DNA of 64,000 nucleotides from Azospirillum sp. SYSU D00513 (GTDB lineage: Bacteria; Pseudomonadota; Alphaproteobacteria; Azospirillales; Azospirillaceae), in assembly GCF_017356015.1 (NCBI RefSeq), contig NZ_JAFIQV010000011.1:88728-152727 (forward strand), read 5' to 3'. The position numbers were made by a program, and so were the translations under genes. Position 1 is the first letter of the stretch. The number at the start of each line of letters is the position of its first letter. The notes below the pieces were generated by a model, which did no database searches, was not told the origin of the DNA, and saw only the letters and a list, made by a program, of their open reading frames with translations. Below are positions 9,474 through 18,213 of this stretch, in pieces.

Positions 9474-10331
9474 TCAGGCGAGGTTCTTCTTCAGGAACTC
9501 CACCGTGCGCGACCAGGCCAGCTCGGCGGCCTCGCGGTTGTAGCGTTCGGCCGAGGTGTCGTTGTGGAAGGCGTGGTTCACGCCCTCGTACATCAGCACC
9601 TGGTAATCGACGCCGGCCTTTTTCAGCGCCTCCTCGTAGGCCGGCACCGACTCGTTCACGCGCTGGTCCAGCCCGGCGTAGTGCAGCATCAGCGGCGCGC
9701 GGATCGAGCCGACCTCCGCCGGGTCCGGCGTGCGGCCGTAGAAGGCGACCCCGGCCTTCAGGTCGGGCGCCTTGATGGCGAGCTGGTTGACCATGGCGCC
9801 GCCCCAGCAGAAGCCCACGGCACCCACCTTGGCGTTGGAATAGCGATAGGCCATGAGGTGACTCATGGCGCCGACGGCGTCGTTCACCGCCTTGTCCATG
9901 TCGAGCTTGCCGATCCTGTCGCGGGCCTCGTCCGGATTCTCCGGCGTGCCGCCGAGCGGCGACAGCAGGTCGGGCGCCAGCGCCACGAAGCCCGCCAGCG
10001 CCAGCCGGCGCGTCACGTCCTGGATGTAGGGGTTGAGACCGCGGTTCTCGTGGATGACGACGACGGCCGGCGCCTGCTCCGCCATTTTCGGGCGCGCGAG
10101 GTAGCCTTGAACGGTGCCGGTGGCGCCCTGGTAATTGACCCTCTCGGCCGTGATGTCGGAATGGTCCGGCGGCACCTGGGCGGCGAAGGCGTAGTTGGGC
10201 TCCAGCCCGGCGAGGATCGCGGGCACGGCGGCGACACCGCCCGCCAGCACCGCCAGACGTTCGAGGAACACCCGGCGCGGCAGCGGCTTGTGGGTGTATT
10301 CGTCGTAAAGCTCTATGATCCTCTGGTCCAT
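9474..10331 (-). CDS. dienelactone hydrolase family protein, Tat-exported
   Basis: 285 residues from the ATG at 10331 (MDQRIIELYDEYTHKPLPRR). A twin-arginine signal is visible: PRRVFLERLAVLAGG, then a hydrophobic stretch to about residue 45, so export by Tat is likely. The alpha/beta-hydrolase fold carries the DLH nucleophile elbow G-F-C-W-G-G near residue 174 (Cys instead of Ser), the acid in YAGLDQRVN and the histidine in GVNHAFHND. Such enzymes cleave dienelactones or act as carboxymethylenebutenolidase-like esterases; the substrate is unknown. It is convergent with the lipoprotein gene and divergent from the GNAT gene. Confidence 0.88.
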   Translation of the reverse strand: MDQRIIELYDEYTHKPLPRRVFLERLAVLAGGVAAVPAILAGLEPNYAFAAQVPPDHSDITAERVNYQGATGTVQGYLARPKMAEQAPAVVVIHENRGLNPYIQDVTRRLALAGFVALAPDLLSPLGGTPENPDEARDRIGKLDMDKAVNDAVGAMSHLMAYRYSNAKVGAVGFCWGGAMVNQLAIKAPDLKAGVAFYGRTPDPAEVGSIRAPLMLHYAGLDQRVNESVPAYEEALKKAGVDYQVLMYEGVNHAFHNDTSAERYNREAAELAWSRTVEFLKKNLA

Positions 10332-10444
10332 GCGTCCCTCGTCTGCCCGTTTTGCGGGGGAGTGTGCATGAGGGAAAACAGGGCGGCAACGGCGCGGACG
10401 GTCAGGCCGAAGCCGCACGAAAGCAGGAGCGGGGAGACGCGATC

Positions 10445-10981
10445 GTGCTTGCGACCATCGTGACGGCCCGGCTCATCCTGCGCCCGCGCGGGATGCAGGA
10501 TTTCGACGCCTGCCTCGCCATGAACTCCGACCCGGTGGTGATGGCCTTCGTCGGCGGGATGCCGGATGACCCCGTGGCCTACCGCGAGGAGCTGGCCCGC
10601 CGCATGGAGGAGACCCACCCGCCGGGACTCGGCTACTGGTCGGTCTTCGCCAGGGCGGAACCGGACCGCCTCATCGGCTGGGTCTCGCTCGTCCCCTGCG
10701 ACGACGCTCCCGGGTCCGACATCGAGATCGGCTGGCGCATCGTGCCGTCCGACTGGGGCAAGGGCTACGCCCCGGAAGCGGCCGCGGCCCTGCTGCGCCA
10801 TGCCTTCGTCACCGTCGGACTGGACAGGGTCATCGCGACCGTCCACCCCGAGAACATCCAGTCCTTCCGCGTCGCCGAAAAGGCCGGCCTGCGGTTTGCG
10901 GGCGACGGCGACTATTTGGGCGAGCCGTGCAAGGTGTATGAGGCGATGCGCGAGGGGTTTGAAGGGAAGGAGCCGAGATAG
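10445..10981 (+). CDS. GNAT-family N-acetyltransferase (RimJ/RimL type)
   Basis: 178 residues from a GTG at 10445, chosen because GGGGAG lies 8 nt upstream and the family pattern T-A-R-L-I-L-R-P-R begins seven residues later. An upstream ATG at 10352 would add 31 low-complexity residues. The acetyl-CoA-binding region is seen as EIGWRIVPSDWGKGYAPEAAAALLRHAF, then VHPENIQSFRVAEKAGLRF, typical of the Acetyltransf_3 / RimJ-RimL subgroup that modifies N-termini or small amines. The substrate cannot be told from sequence. It stands alone, divergent from the hydrolase, and its 3' side abuts a palindromic repeat. Confidence 0.88.
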   Translation: MLATIVTARLILRPRGMQDFDACLAMNSDPVVMAFVGGMPDDPVAYREELARRMEETHPPGLGYWSVFARAEPDRLIGWVSLVPCDDAPGSDIEIGWRIVPSDWGKGYAPEAAAALLRHAFVTVGLDRVIATVHPENIQSFRVAEKAGLRFAGDGDYLGEPCKVYEAMREGFEGKEPR

Positions 10982-11050
10982 CCGCCGGTTGGCAAAATGC
11001 CGGGACCGCTATTCCTGCCAGAAACTACCAACAGTATTTCAGCACTACTC

Positions 11051-11326
11051 CGTCATCCCCGCGAAATCGGGGGTCCAGAACTTGCCGTCACGTGCTGTTT
11101 TGGGAAAGCCTGGATCCCCGCTTTCGCGCATAGGGGCTAACTTAATCCCCTCTCCCCTTGGGGAGAGGGTTAGGGTGAGGGGGTTGCAGGGGAACATTTG
11201 CGTTCGGCAATCGCGGTCCCCCTCACCCTCCCAGCCCTGGCGGGCTGGGCCCCGCCCTCTCCCCAGCGGGGAGAGGGAGAAAACGGCCGTCAAAGTTAGC
11301 GCCCATGCGCTTTCGCGGGGATGACG
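11051..11326. repeat. nested multi-palindrome intergenic repeat, copy 1
   Basis: The 403-nt gap between the GNAT gene and lolD is filled by a nested inverted repeat. The outer arms are a perfect 16-bp pair CGTCATCCCCGCGAAA (11051-11066) and TTTCGCGGGGATGACG (11311-11326). A second pair, GCGCATAGGGGCTAACTT (11126-11143) and AAGTTAGCGCCCATGCGC (11293-11310), matches at 16 of 18 positions. Inside lie two hairpins with the same arms, CCCTCTCCCC/GGGGAGAGGG (11148-11169 and 11255-11277), and a CCAGCCC/GGGCTGG hairpin (11231-11248). A shorter version of the inner part recurs at 17552-17727. Non-coding; it looks like a REP/MITE-type element nested in another repeat. Confidence 0.85.
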
Positions 11327-11384
11327 TGTAAGTGGTTTTTATAACCAACACAGCCCCAGGGGGAGAAAGCCACTGACTGCCCCC

Positions 11385-12065
11385 TCAATGCTCCACCAGC
11401 AGGCCGTCGCGCATTTCCAGCACGCGGTCCATGCGCCGGGCGAGGTCGAGGTTGTGGGTGGCGACGAGGGCGCCGACGCGGGACTGGCGGACGAGATTGG
11501 TCAGCATGGAGAAGACGCCCTCGGCCGTGTTGGGGTCGAGGTTGCCCGTCGGCTCGTCGGCGATCAGCAGGCCCGGCGCGTTGGCGAGCGCGCGGGCGAT
11601 GGCGACGCGCTGCTGCTCGCCGCCGGACAGGCGGGCCGGGCGGTGGTCGCCGCGCGCCTCCAGCCCGACCATGCGCAGCAGCTCGGCCGCGCGTTTGGCC
11701 GCCTCGCGGCGCGCGACGCCGGCGATCATCTGCGGCAGGACGATGTTCTCCAGTGCCGAGAATTCCGGCAGCAGGTGATGGAACTGGTAGACGAAGCCGA
11801 CGGAGCGGCGGCGCACCTCGGTGCGCTTGGCGTCATCCAGCGTGGACACGTCGGTGCCGCCGATGCGCACGGTGCCGCTGGTTGGCCGCTCCAGCAGGCC
11901 GGCGATGTGCAGCAGCGTGGACTTGCCCGCGCCCGACGGGCCGACCAGCGCCACCAGTTCGCCGGCCCGCACGGTCAGGGCGGCACCGCGCAGCACGTCC
12001 AGGCGGGTCCCCGCCTGCTCGAAGCTGCGCACGATGTTCGAGAGTTCCAGCATCGTCTCACTCAT
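11385..12065 (-). CDS. lolD: lipoprotein-releasing ABC transporter, ATP-binding protein
   Basis: 226 residues from the ATG at 12065 ([19 protein letters not shown]). All ABC motifs are present: Walker [11 protein letters not shown]-loop region [17 protein letters not shown], signature LSGGEQQ, Walker [13 protein letters not shown], and switch His in ATHNLDLA. The LLPEFSA(L/R)EN segment is typical of LolD. With the permease LolC/E it energises extraction of outer-membrane lipoproteins from the inner membrane and passage to LolA. It overlaps the end of the permease gene by 8 nt, so the two are translationally coupled. Confidence 0.96.
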   Translation of the reverse strand: MSETMLELSNIVRSFEQAGTRLDVLRGAALTVRAGELVALVGPSGAGKSTLLHIAGLLERPTSGTVRIGGTDVSTLDDAKRTEVRRRSVGFVYQFHHLLPEFSALENIVLPQMIAGVARREAAKRAAELLRMVGLEARGDHRPARLSGGEQQRVAIARALANAPGLLIADEPTGNLDPNTAEGVFSMLTNLVRQSRVGALVATHNLDLARRMDRVLEMRDGLLVEH

Positions 12066-13305
12066 AGCGCAGCGCCTCCACCGGATCGAGCCGGGCGGCG
12101 CGCCAGGACGGGTAGATCGTGGCGGCGAAGGACAGGCCGAGGGCGAGCAGCGCCACATGCAGCACCTCGTCCCACTCGATCTTCGCGGGAAGCTGCGACA
12201 GGAAATAGATCTCGGCCGAGAAGAGGTTCGTGCCGGTCAGCGTCTGGATGACCTGGCGGATCGTCTCGATGTTCAGGGCGAAGGAGACGCCGAGGATCAG
12301 CCCGAAGACCGTCCCCGTCACCCCGACGCTGGCCCCGGCGAGGAAGAAGATCCGCATGATCATCCCGCGCGAGGCCCCCATGGTGCGCAGGATGGCGATG
12401 TCCCGCCCCTTGTCCTTCACTAGCATGATCAGGCTGGAGATGATGTTGAAGGCAGCCACCGTGATGATCAGCGACAGGATCAGGAACATCACGTTGCGCT
12501 CGACCTGGAGCGCCGTGAAGAAGCTGGCGTTGGACTGCTGCCAGTCCACCACCCGCCCCTGCCCGGCCACGGCGTTCTGGATCGACGCGCGCGCGCCCTG
12601 GATCTGCGTCGGGTCCTGGACGAACACCTCCAGCGAACTGACCGCGTCGGGCAGCCGGAAGAAGGCCTGCGCCTCCGGCAGGGGCATGAAGACGAAGCTG
12701 TTGTCGTATTCGAACATGCCCACGTCGAAGATCGCGCCGACGGGATAGCTGCGCATGCGCGGCACGGTGCCGAAGGCGGTCACGTTGCCCTGCGGGGCGA
12801 TGAGCGTGATCTGGTCGCCGACCGAGAGGCCGAGCCGTTGCGCCATGCGCACGCCGATGGCGACGCGGTCCTCGCCGAAATCCTGCACGGAGCCGCGGAC
12901 GATGTTCTGCGACAGGGTCGGGCGGACACTGAAATCCTCCGGCCGCACGCCGCGCACCACCGCACCCGAGGCGACACCCCGCACCGAGAGCAGGGCCTGC
13001 CCCTCCACCGTGGGGGTGACCGTGATCACCCCCGGCGTGCCGCGCAGCACGTCGGCCAGCGCGTCGAAATCGACCAGCGGCCCGCCGCGCGACGAATAGA
13101 CGTTCAGATGCCCGTTCAGCCCGAGCACGCGGCCCAGCAGCTCGGCCCGGAAACCGTTCATCACCGCCATGACGATGATCAGCGTCGCCACGCCGAGCCC
13201 GATGCCCAGCAGCGAGAAGGCGGCGATGACCGAAATGAACCCTTCCTGCCGGCGCGCCCGGAGATAGCGCATCGCGACCATGCGTTCGAAGGCGGAGAAG
13301 ATCAT
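12058..13305 (-). CDS. lolC: lipoprotein-releasing ABC transporter, permease protein (LolC/LolE family)
   Basis: 415 residues from the ATG at 13305 ([20 protein letters not shown]), the family start; an upstream ATG would add 20 arginine-rich residues unlike the family. One N-terminal membrane helix (about 25-50, [20 protein letters not shown]), a periplasmic domain of about 220 residues, and three C-terminal helices in an FtsX domain with the [12 protein letters not shown] coupling-helix motif. Alphaproteobacteria often have a single LolC/E-type subunit acting as a homodimer, so LolC versus LolE naming is arbitrary. Co-transcribed with lolD and preceded by proS. Confidence 0.94.
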   Translation of the reverse strand: MIFSAFERMVAMRYLRARRQEGFISVIAAFSLLGIGLGVATLIIVMAVMNGFRAELLGRVLGLNGHLNVYSSRGGPLVDFDALADVLRGTPGVITVTPTVEGQALLSVRGVASGAVVRGVRPEDFSVRPTLSQNIVRGSVQDFGEDRVAIGVRMAQRLGLSVGDQITLIAPQGNVTAFGTVPRMRSYPVGAIFDVGMFEYDNSFVFMPLPEAQAFFRLPDAVSSLEVFVQDPTQIQGARASIQNAVAGQGRVVDWQQSNASFFTALQVERNVMFLILSLIITVAAFNIISSLIMLVKDKGRDIAILRTMGASRGMIMRIFFLAGASVGVTGTVFGLILGVSFALNIETIRQVIQTLTGTNLFSAEIYFLSQLPAKIEWDEVLHVALLALGLSFAATIYPSWRAARLDPVEALRYE

Positions 13306-13420
13306 GCAAAAGCCTCGGGGAAAACGGCACCTGCGCCGACCGGCGCGCCCGCACCATAGGGCCAAGCTCCGGCCAGGAAAAGGCGGCTTAAAGGCGGAAG
13401 CGGGGCGATAAGGCCATACG

Positions 13421-13449
13421 AAAAACGCGCCGGACCTGCCGGCGCGTTT
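13421..13449 (-). terminator. intrinsic terminator downstream of proS
   Basis: On the minus strand an 11-bp perfect stem (AAACGCGCCGG / CCGGCGCGTTT, 5-nt loop) ends in five T residues (plus-strand A run 13421-13425), 26 nt after the proS stop. It separates proS from lolC, so lolC-lolD may have their own promoter in 13306-13420 or depend on read-through. Confidence 0.75.
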
Positions 13450-13474
13450 CCGATGCGGATGGTCCCGGCGGCGC

Positions 13475-14788
13475 TCAGGCCGTCAGCTTGGCCAGCGCGC
13501 TCTCGACCGACAGCTCCTCGCGCTCGCCGGTGGCGCGGCGCTTCAGCTCCACCACACCGTTCTTCAGACCGCGCGGGCCGACGACGAGGTGCCAGGGCAG
13601 GCCGATCAGGTCCATGTTGGCGAACTTCACGCCCGGACGCTCGTCGGTGTCGTCGTACAGCACGTCCACGCCCTTCACCTCGAGCGCGTCGTAGATCTCC
13701 TGGCAGACGCGGTCGGTCTCGGCGTCGCCGGCCTTCAGGTTGACCAACCCCACGCGGAAGGGCGCCACGGCGTCCGGCCAGATGATGCCGTTCTCGTCAT
13801 GGCTCGCCTCGATGATGCCGGCCATCAGGCGCGACACGCCGATGCCGTAGGAGCCCATCTCCACCGGAACCTGCTCGCCGTTCGGGCCGGTGACCGTGGC
13901 GTTCATGGCCTTGGAGTATTTGGTGCCGAAGTAGAAGATGTGGCCGACCTCGATGCCGCGGGCCGAGACCAGATCGCTCTCCGGAACCGGGCAGTTGGCC
14001 GGGTCGTGCTTCTCGTCGGTCGCCGCGTAGATGGAGGTGTACTTGTCGAAGAAGGCCTGGAGGTCGTCGTCCGTGCCCGGCGCGTCCTTCAGCACGTCGA
14101 GGTCCAGCCAGTCCTTGTGGCAGAAGACACCGCTTTCGCCCGTCTCGGCCAGGATGATGAACTCGTGGCTGAAGTCACCGCCGATGGGGCCGGTGTCGGC
14201 GCGCATCGGGATGGCCTTCAGCCCCATGCGGGCGTAGGTGCGCAGGTAGGCCAGGAACATCTTGTGGTAGGCGCGCTTGGCGCTGTCCGGGTCGATGTCG
14301 AAGCTGTAGGCGTCCTTCATCAGGAACTCGCGCCCGCGCATGACGCCGAAGCGCGGCCGGATCTCGTCCCGGAACTTCCACTGGATGTGGTAGAGGTTCA
14401 GCGGCAGCTGCTTGTAGCTCTTCACGAAGCTGCGGAAGATGTCGGTGATCATCTCCTCGTTCGTCGGGCCGAACAGCATCTCGCGGTCGTGGCGGTCGGT
14501 GATGCGCAGCATCTCCTTGCCGTAATCGTCGTAACGGCCGCTTTCCTTCCACAGCTCCGCCGACTGGATGGTCGGCATCAGCAGCTCCTGCGCGCCCGCG
14601 GCGTCCTGCTCCTCGCGGACGAGCTGCTCGATCTTGCGGAGCACGCGGTAGCCGAGCGGCAGCCAGGCGTAGATGCCGGCGCTCGTCTGGCGGATCATGC
14701 CGGCGCGCAGCATCAGGCGGTGGGAGACGATCTGCGCCTCGGTCGGCGTTTCCTTGAGGGTCGGCAGGAAGAAGCGGGACAGCCGCAT
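13475..14788 (-). CDS. proS: prolyl-tRNA synthetase, short form
   Basis: 437 residues. A class II aminoacyl-tRNA synthetase that charges tRNA-Pro. The N-terminal motif-2 region ([21 protein letters not shown]), the FGPTNEE segment and the C-terminal anticodon-binding domain (from about residue 345, ending [12 protein letters not shown]) are clear. The length is well short of the 570-residue E. coli type: the INS cis-editing domain between motifs 2 and 3 is missing, as is usual for the alphaproteobacterial form. Misacylated Ala-tRNA-Pro would then have to be cleared by a separate editing protein, which is not in this window. Confidence 0.97.
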   Translation of the reverse strand: MRLSRFFLPTLKETPTEAQIVSHRLMLRAGMIRQTSAGIYAWLPLGYRVLRKIEQLVREEQDAAGAQELLMPTIQSAELWKESGRYDDYGKEMLRITDRHDREMLFGPTNEEMITDIFRSFVKSYKQLPLNLYHIQWKFRDEIRPRFGVMRGREFLMKDAYSFDIDPDSAKRAYHKMFLAYLRTYARMGLKAIPMRADTGPIGGDFSHEFIILAETGESGVFCHKDWLDLDVLKDAPGTDDDLQAFFDKYTSIYAATDEKHDPANCPVPESDLVSARGIEVGHIFYFGTKYSKAMNATVTGPNGEQVPVEMGSYGIGVSRLMAGIIEASHDENGIIWPDAVAPFRVGLVNLKAGDAETDRVCQEIYDALEVKGVDVLYDDTDERPGVKFANMDLIGLPWHLVVGPRGLKNGVVELKRRATGEREELSVESALAKLTA

Positions 14789-14887
14789 GGCTTTGCTCTC
14801 GTTTGCGAGGACAGGTGATCCGGAAATCGGGTGTCGGACTTTAGGAAGGACGCCCGGACTTGTCCATCCTCGCGTCCCCTGCGGCGG

Positions 14888-15295
14888 CTAGCCGGGCGCC
14901 CGGCAGAGCGCGTAGAGCTGCGCCTCGCGCGCGGCACCCAGCGGCTGGCCGTTGAAATACAGCCGGTCGCGGTCGAGCGTCAGCGTGCCGATCTCCGCTC
15001 CCGGAGGGAGGCCGCCGGACGGCACCGGATAGCCGAGGCGGCGGGCGATGCCGACGGTCAGGGGAATGTCGAGGCGCTGCACCGGTGCCACGGCGGCCGA
15101 GCCCGGCAGGTCCGCCGGGACGACGGCCCGGCCCTGCGCGTCCACGCCGGGCACGTAATCGACGTCCGGGGCCGGGCGGTGATGCGTCAGGTACCGGCAG
15201 GCGCCCAGGTCGATCTGCGCCGGCGCGGCGCCGGGAAAGGCCGCCAGCGCGGGCAAGCCCAGCGCGCCAAGCAGGAGTGTCGTCCGGAGCCGCAC
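14888..15295 (-). CDS. secreted or periplasmic protein of unknown function
   Basis: 135 residues with a Sec signal peptide: MRLRTTLLLGALGLPALAAF then an Ala/Pro region with a likely cut after APA (about residue 26). The mature part has two cysteines (in GACRYLTHH and near the C-terminus, LYALCRAPG) and a TLTLDRDRLYFNGQPLG segment. I do not recognise a family. It lies between proS and a 295-residue unknown gene, all on the minus strand, with gaps of 99 and 19 nt. Codon use is like its neighbours, supporting a real gene. Confidence 0.65.
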   Translation of the reverse strand: MRLRTTLLLGALGLPALAAFPGAAPAQIDLGACRYLTHHRPAPDVDYVPGVDAQGRAVVPADLPGSAAVAPVQRLDIPLTVGIARRLGYPVPSGGLPPGAEIGTLTLDRDRLYFNGQPLGAAREAQLYALCRAPG

Positions 15296-15314
15296 CGCTT
15301 TCCCCTTATGTTGG

Positions 15315-16202
15315 TCAGGCCGGCACGGTGGCCTGGTTGCGCATGCTTTTCCAGTAGATCGCCAGATAGGGCATGTTCTTCTCCGCCTCCTCCTGCGTAC
15401 GGGCGGACTGGCGGATGTATTTGCCGATGAAGGCCTTGTTCAAGTGCTCCAGGTCCACCGCGGCCTTCAGCACCAGGAACTCCCCGATGCGGTCGGGCAG
15501 GGTGTAGTGCCATTTCTGAAGGCATTCCGACGTCACGCCCGGCTTGGCCTGGTCGAGCCCGGACAGCAGGAATTCCTGGTGGTGGTACTGGTTGATTTCC
15601 TTCCAGGCCTGGAAGATCCGGGGCGGCTTCACGCGCACGAGCCCCTTCATCACCTTCAGGTCGTCGGGAAACAGCGGGAGAAAGCCGCGCTTCTCCGCCA
15701 GTTCGCCCAGCATCGTGTAGAGGCCGGCGAGCACGCTTTCCCCGGTCTCCTCCGACGGTTTCTCATTCCCCTTGTTCTTGCCCCTGCGGCCGAAAAGGGA
15801 GCTGAAGAAGCCCTTCTTCTTGGCGGGCGCGGCGCCGGTGCCGCCCTCGACGGTCACCCGCCGCTCGTCCCACAGGGCGTCCCAGGCATAGTCCCAGGCG
15901 GTGAAGATCGGGTTGGAGCGGTCGTCCAGCACGGTGAGCAGGTACTCGCGCCCCTCCTGCGCCCAATCGACGTCGCCGACGATGGCGCGCACCGGGCGGC
16001 GGCTCAGCACGACGGGAAAGATGCCGACGCGCACCACTTCGGCGTAGAGATCCTGGAAGGCGGGCGTGAGCGCGAAGGGCAGCAGGGAGGCGGGCTGCTG
16101 CTCGGGCGACAGCAGTTCCATGTTCTTGCGGGTGCGGTCCAGCAACTCGGTCAGCAGCACCGCCGCGAATTGATCGAAGCGCTCGTTCTCGTTCGCGGTC
16201 AT
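15315..16202 (-). CDS. conserved hypothetical cytoplasmic protein
   Basis: 295 residues from the ATG at 16202 (MTANENERFDQFAAVLLTEL); the open frame extends upstream but without sensible composition. No signal peptide or membrane helix. Two folded-looking parts (about 1-115 and 155-295) are joined by a basic linker near 122-145 (AKKKGFFSSLFGRRGKNKG) that could be a membrane or nucleic-acid contact. The C-terminal part is rich in aromatic residues and helix-forming segments (EINQYHHQEFLLSGLDQAKPG). I recognise no domain. It precedes the secreted 135-residue protein by 19 nt, so the two probably share a transcript. Confidence 0.65.
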   Translation of the reverse strand: MTANENERFDQFAAVLLTELLDRTRKNMELLSPEQQPASLLPFALTPAFQDLYAEVVRVGIFPVVLSRRPVRAIVGDVDWAQEGREYLLTVLDDRSNPIFTAWDYAWDALWDERRVTVEGGTGAAPAKKKGFFSSLFGRRGKNKGNEKPSEETGESVLAGLYTMLGELAEKRGFLPLFPDDLKVMKGLVRVKPPRIFQAWKEINQYHHQEFLLSGLDQAKPGVTSECLQKWHYTLPDRIGEFLVLKAAVDLEHLNKAFIGKYIRQSARTQEEAEKNMPYLAIYWKSMRNQATVPA

Positions 16203-16622
16203 CGTCGCCTCGGTCTCGACTGTTCGCTTCGGGGCCGCGCCACCCGCCGGGCCTCCGCCCGGGCGGCGCATGCTACAGGGCACCGCGAAGCACCGGCTCC
16301 GCGCCCGTCCCTGTTTCCATATTAAAAGCAGCAATGCCGAGTAAACCGTTAACTCAGGCGGAAAACCTCTTCGAAATCTTCCATCCGGCGCACAGGCGCA
16401 TCCTTTCCGGAATTCCGCCAAAAAGAAAGGCCGCGCGAGCATTGCCGCGCGGCCCAAGGCTAGGGAGGAATCGCCACCAGGAGTCGGAGAAGAGGAGCAA
16501 CGCTCCCCTCATCACTGATTGGAAGTGTGCTCCCGGCCGGCCCGGCGTGGCAACAGTAAATCCGGGTTACCTACGCGGTTTCGTAATATTTTCCGGCTTT
16601 TGCCTATTATTCGTGCGTTTGA
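16203..16622. other. 420-nt intergenic region with a terminator for tag
   Basis: Between the tag stop and the next minus-strand gene. The part nearest tag (16550-16622) is unusually AT-rich for this window. At 16429-16454 there is a tag-side intrinsic terminator (separate entry). The remaining 220 nt should hold the promoter of the 295-residue gene. No coding sequence was convincing on either strand. Confidence 0.5.
16420..16454 (-). terminator. intrinsic terminator downstream of tag
   Basis: Minus strand: 9-bp perfect stem GGCCGCGCG / CGCGCGGCC (16429-16437 and 16446-16454, 8-nt loop) followed by TTTCTTTTT (plus-strand 16420-16428). It is about 170 nt past the tag stop, giving tag a long 3' untranslated region. 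Confidence 0.75.
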
Positions 16623-17222
16623 TTACTTGTTTTGCTCTTCTTTGCTACATATTGAGGCATCGTAACCAGTAAATCCCTGCCGCTTTGCTTCGAGCCACGG
16701 GGGACTCTGCGCTTCCAGCTTGGTCCAGACCGGGCAGTCGGGCTGGTGGGCTCCCGGCAGGTAGCCGAGGCTCATCAGGAACTCGCCCACGATCTCGCCG
16801 CCGGTGAAGCGGAAGGTGCGCTTGAACAGACGGACCCACTCGGCCTTGCTCAGGGGATGGTGCGCGCGCAGCCAGCCGTGAAAGGAGCCGTGCTGCGCGC
16901 GCAGCGCGACGATGCGGCGGGCGTTCTCGATCGCGGCCTCGACCTTCAGCCGGTTGCGGATGATGCCGGGGTCGCCGAGCAGGCGCGCCTTCTCCGCCTC
17001 GCCGTAGGAGGCGACCCGGTCGATATCGAACCCTTCGAAGGCGGCGCGGAAGGCGTCGCGCTTCTTCAGGATGGTCAGCCAGGACAGGCCGGCCTGGTTG
17101 ATCTCCAGCACCAGCCGCTCGAACAGGACGCGGTCGTCGCTGCTGGGGAAGCCGTATTCCGTGTCGTGATAAGGGCCGTGGAACGGGTGGCCGGGCGCCG
17201 CCGCGCAGTAGGTGAGGCTCAC
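16623..17222 (-). CDS. tag: DNA-3-methyladenine glycosylase I
   Basis: 199 residues, the usual Tag length. It excises 3-methyladenine from alkylated DNA. Family features are all present: the zinc-site residues Cys6, His19 (in GPYHDTEYG) and the C-terminal His159/Cys163 (GAHQPDC); the catalytic-region Glu40 in LVLEINQAGLSWLTILKKRDAF; and the SLGYLPGAH end. It lies 7 nt from the DUF1467 gene, likely the same transcript, and ends at a clear terminator. Confidence 0.95.
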   Translation of the reverse strand: MSLTYCAAAPGHPFHGPYHDTEYGFPSSDDRVLFERLVLEINQAGLSWLTILKKRDAFRAAFEGFDIDRVASYGEAEKARLLGDPGIIRNRLKVEAAIENARRIVALRAQHGSFHGWLRAHHPLSKAEWVRLFKRTFRFTGGEIVGEFLMSLGYLPGAHQPDCPVWTKLEAQSPPWLEAKRQGFTGYDASICSKEEQNK

Positions 17223-17229
17223 GTCGCCC

Positions 17230-17484
17230 TCACTTCGCCAGCCCCTTCGCCATCTCCCGGAAGGAGATCAGGTCGGAATTCACCAGCAGATAGATACCGA
17301 ACCACACGACCAGCGCGACGACGCTGGTCACAGCGAACTTCAGCAGAATCCGCGGCCTCTCCGGCGCGCCGTCGGCCATGCCGGGCTCGGGCGTCTCCGG
17401 TGCCTGCGCTCCCCAGGGCAGCACGGCGAACAGAACGATCCACCAAACCACGATGTACGTCGCGATACCGCTTACCCAACCCAC
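17230..17484 (-). CDS. DUF1467 family small membrane protein
   Basis: 84 residues with two membrane helices (about 5-24 and 50-71) and a short hydrophilic loop. The first helix contains the DUF1467 hallmark VVWWIVLFAVLPWG. Function is unknown; the family is alphaproteobacterial and is typically found, as here, just downstream of methylmalonyl-CoA epimerase. It is 7 nt upstream of tag. A repeat element lies between mce and this gene. Confidence 0.9.
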   Translation of the reverse strand: MGWVSGIATYIVVWWIVLFAVLPWGAQAPETPEPGMADGAPERPRILLKFAVTSVVALVVWFGIYLLVNSDLISFREMAKGLAK

Positions 17485-17551
17485 CTCGGTCTCTCCTCAA
17501 GTCGTTCACAGTGGCCGCCGCCAGCGCGAAACCGCACCGGCGCGGCTCGAT

Positions 17552-17727
17552 CCCCTCTCCCGTCCCGGGAGAGGGTCAGGGTGAGGGTGCAAATTTGGTC
17601 AAAGGAGCCTTTGGCTCCTTTGCGGCGTCCTATGGACGCCGGCCCTCACCTTCCCAGCCCGTAAGGGCTGGGCCCCTCCCTCTCCCCGGTGGGGAGAGGG
17701 AGGAGAACGGCCATCCAAGTCAGCGCC
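17552..17727. repeat. multi-hairpin intergenic repeat, copy 2
   Basis: The mce-DUF1467 gap holds a row of perfect hairpins: CCCTCTCCC/GGGAGAGGG (17553-17575), AAAGGAGCC/GGCTCCTTT (17601-17621), GGCGTCC/GGACGCC (17624-17640), CCCAGCCC/GGGCTGGG (17653-17672) and CCCTCTCCCC/GGGGAGAGGG (17678-17700). The first and last are the same arms as in copy 1 at 11148-11277, in the same order, and the right flank (gagaacggccatccaagtc then agcgcc) matches that of copy 1 at most positions. The two central hairpins are absent from copy 1. The element lacks the outer CGTCATCCCCGCGAAA arms and interrupts what is otherwise a compact operon. Confidence 0.85.
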
Positions 17728-17762
17728 TTTGCTTTTCCCCGTTCGCCGTCCCCGGAGGCAGA

Positions 17763-18167
17763 TCACACCTGTTCCAGCTCCACCAGAGTCCCGGCGAAGT
17801 CCTTCGGGTGCAGGAACAGCACCGGCTTGTCGTGGGCGCCGATCTTCGGCTCGCCGTCGCCGAGCACCCGCGCTCCCCGCGCCTTCAGCCGGTCCCGGGC
17901 GGCCAGTATGTCATCGACCTCATAGCAGACATGGTGCATCCCACCCGAGGGGTTCTTCTCCAGGAAGGCGGCGACCGGGGAGGACGGCCCCAGCGGGTGC
18001 AGCAGTTCGATCTTCGTGTTCGGCAGTTCCACGAACACCACGGTGACGCCGTGGGCCGGCAGGTCCGCCGGTTCCGACACCCGGGCACCGAGCGTGTCGC
18101 GGTAGAGCGCCGTGGCCGCCGGAAGATCCGGCACGACAATGGCAACGTGATTGAGACGGCCGATCAT
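17763..18167 (-). CDS. mce: methylmalonyl-CoA epimerase
   Basis: 134 residues of the glyoxalase/VOC superfamily. It interconverts (R)- and (S)-methylmalonyl-CoA in propionyl-CoA catabolism. Metal-ligand and family motifs: LNHVAIVVPDL at the start, KIELLHPLG, GGMHHVCYEVDD and PKDFAGTLVELEQV at the end. It follows rnj by 46 nt in a conserved alphaproteobacterial cluster; the mutase that would use its product is not in the window. Confidence 0.96.
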   Translation of the reverse strand: MIGRLNHVAIVVPDLPAATALYRDTLGARVSEPADLPAHGVTVVFVELPNTKIELLHPLGPSSPVAAFLEKNPSGGMHHVCYEVDDILAARDRLKARGARVLGDGEPKIGAHDKPVLFLHPKDFAGTLVELEQV

Positions 18168-18213
18168 GCTGCACTCCCCTGCTCTTCCGGCGCTTGCACC
18201 GCCGGCGTTGCGC

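Noticed and set aside
5944..9543. 1199-codon open frame on the plus strand opposite dnaE
   Set aside because: It is antisense to a certain dnaE gene, with Leu/Arg/Val/Asp/His-rich composition typical of the complement of GC-rich coding DNA. No motif.
11045..11293. 82-codon minus-strand frame with LTLTLSPRGEG and MRESGDPGFPKTARDGKF
   Set aside because: It is a translation of the palindromic repeat; such peptides recur in databases only because the DNA repeat does.
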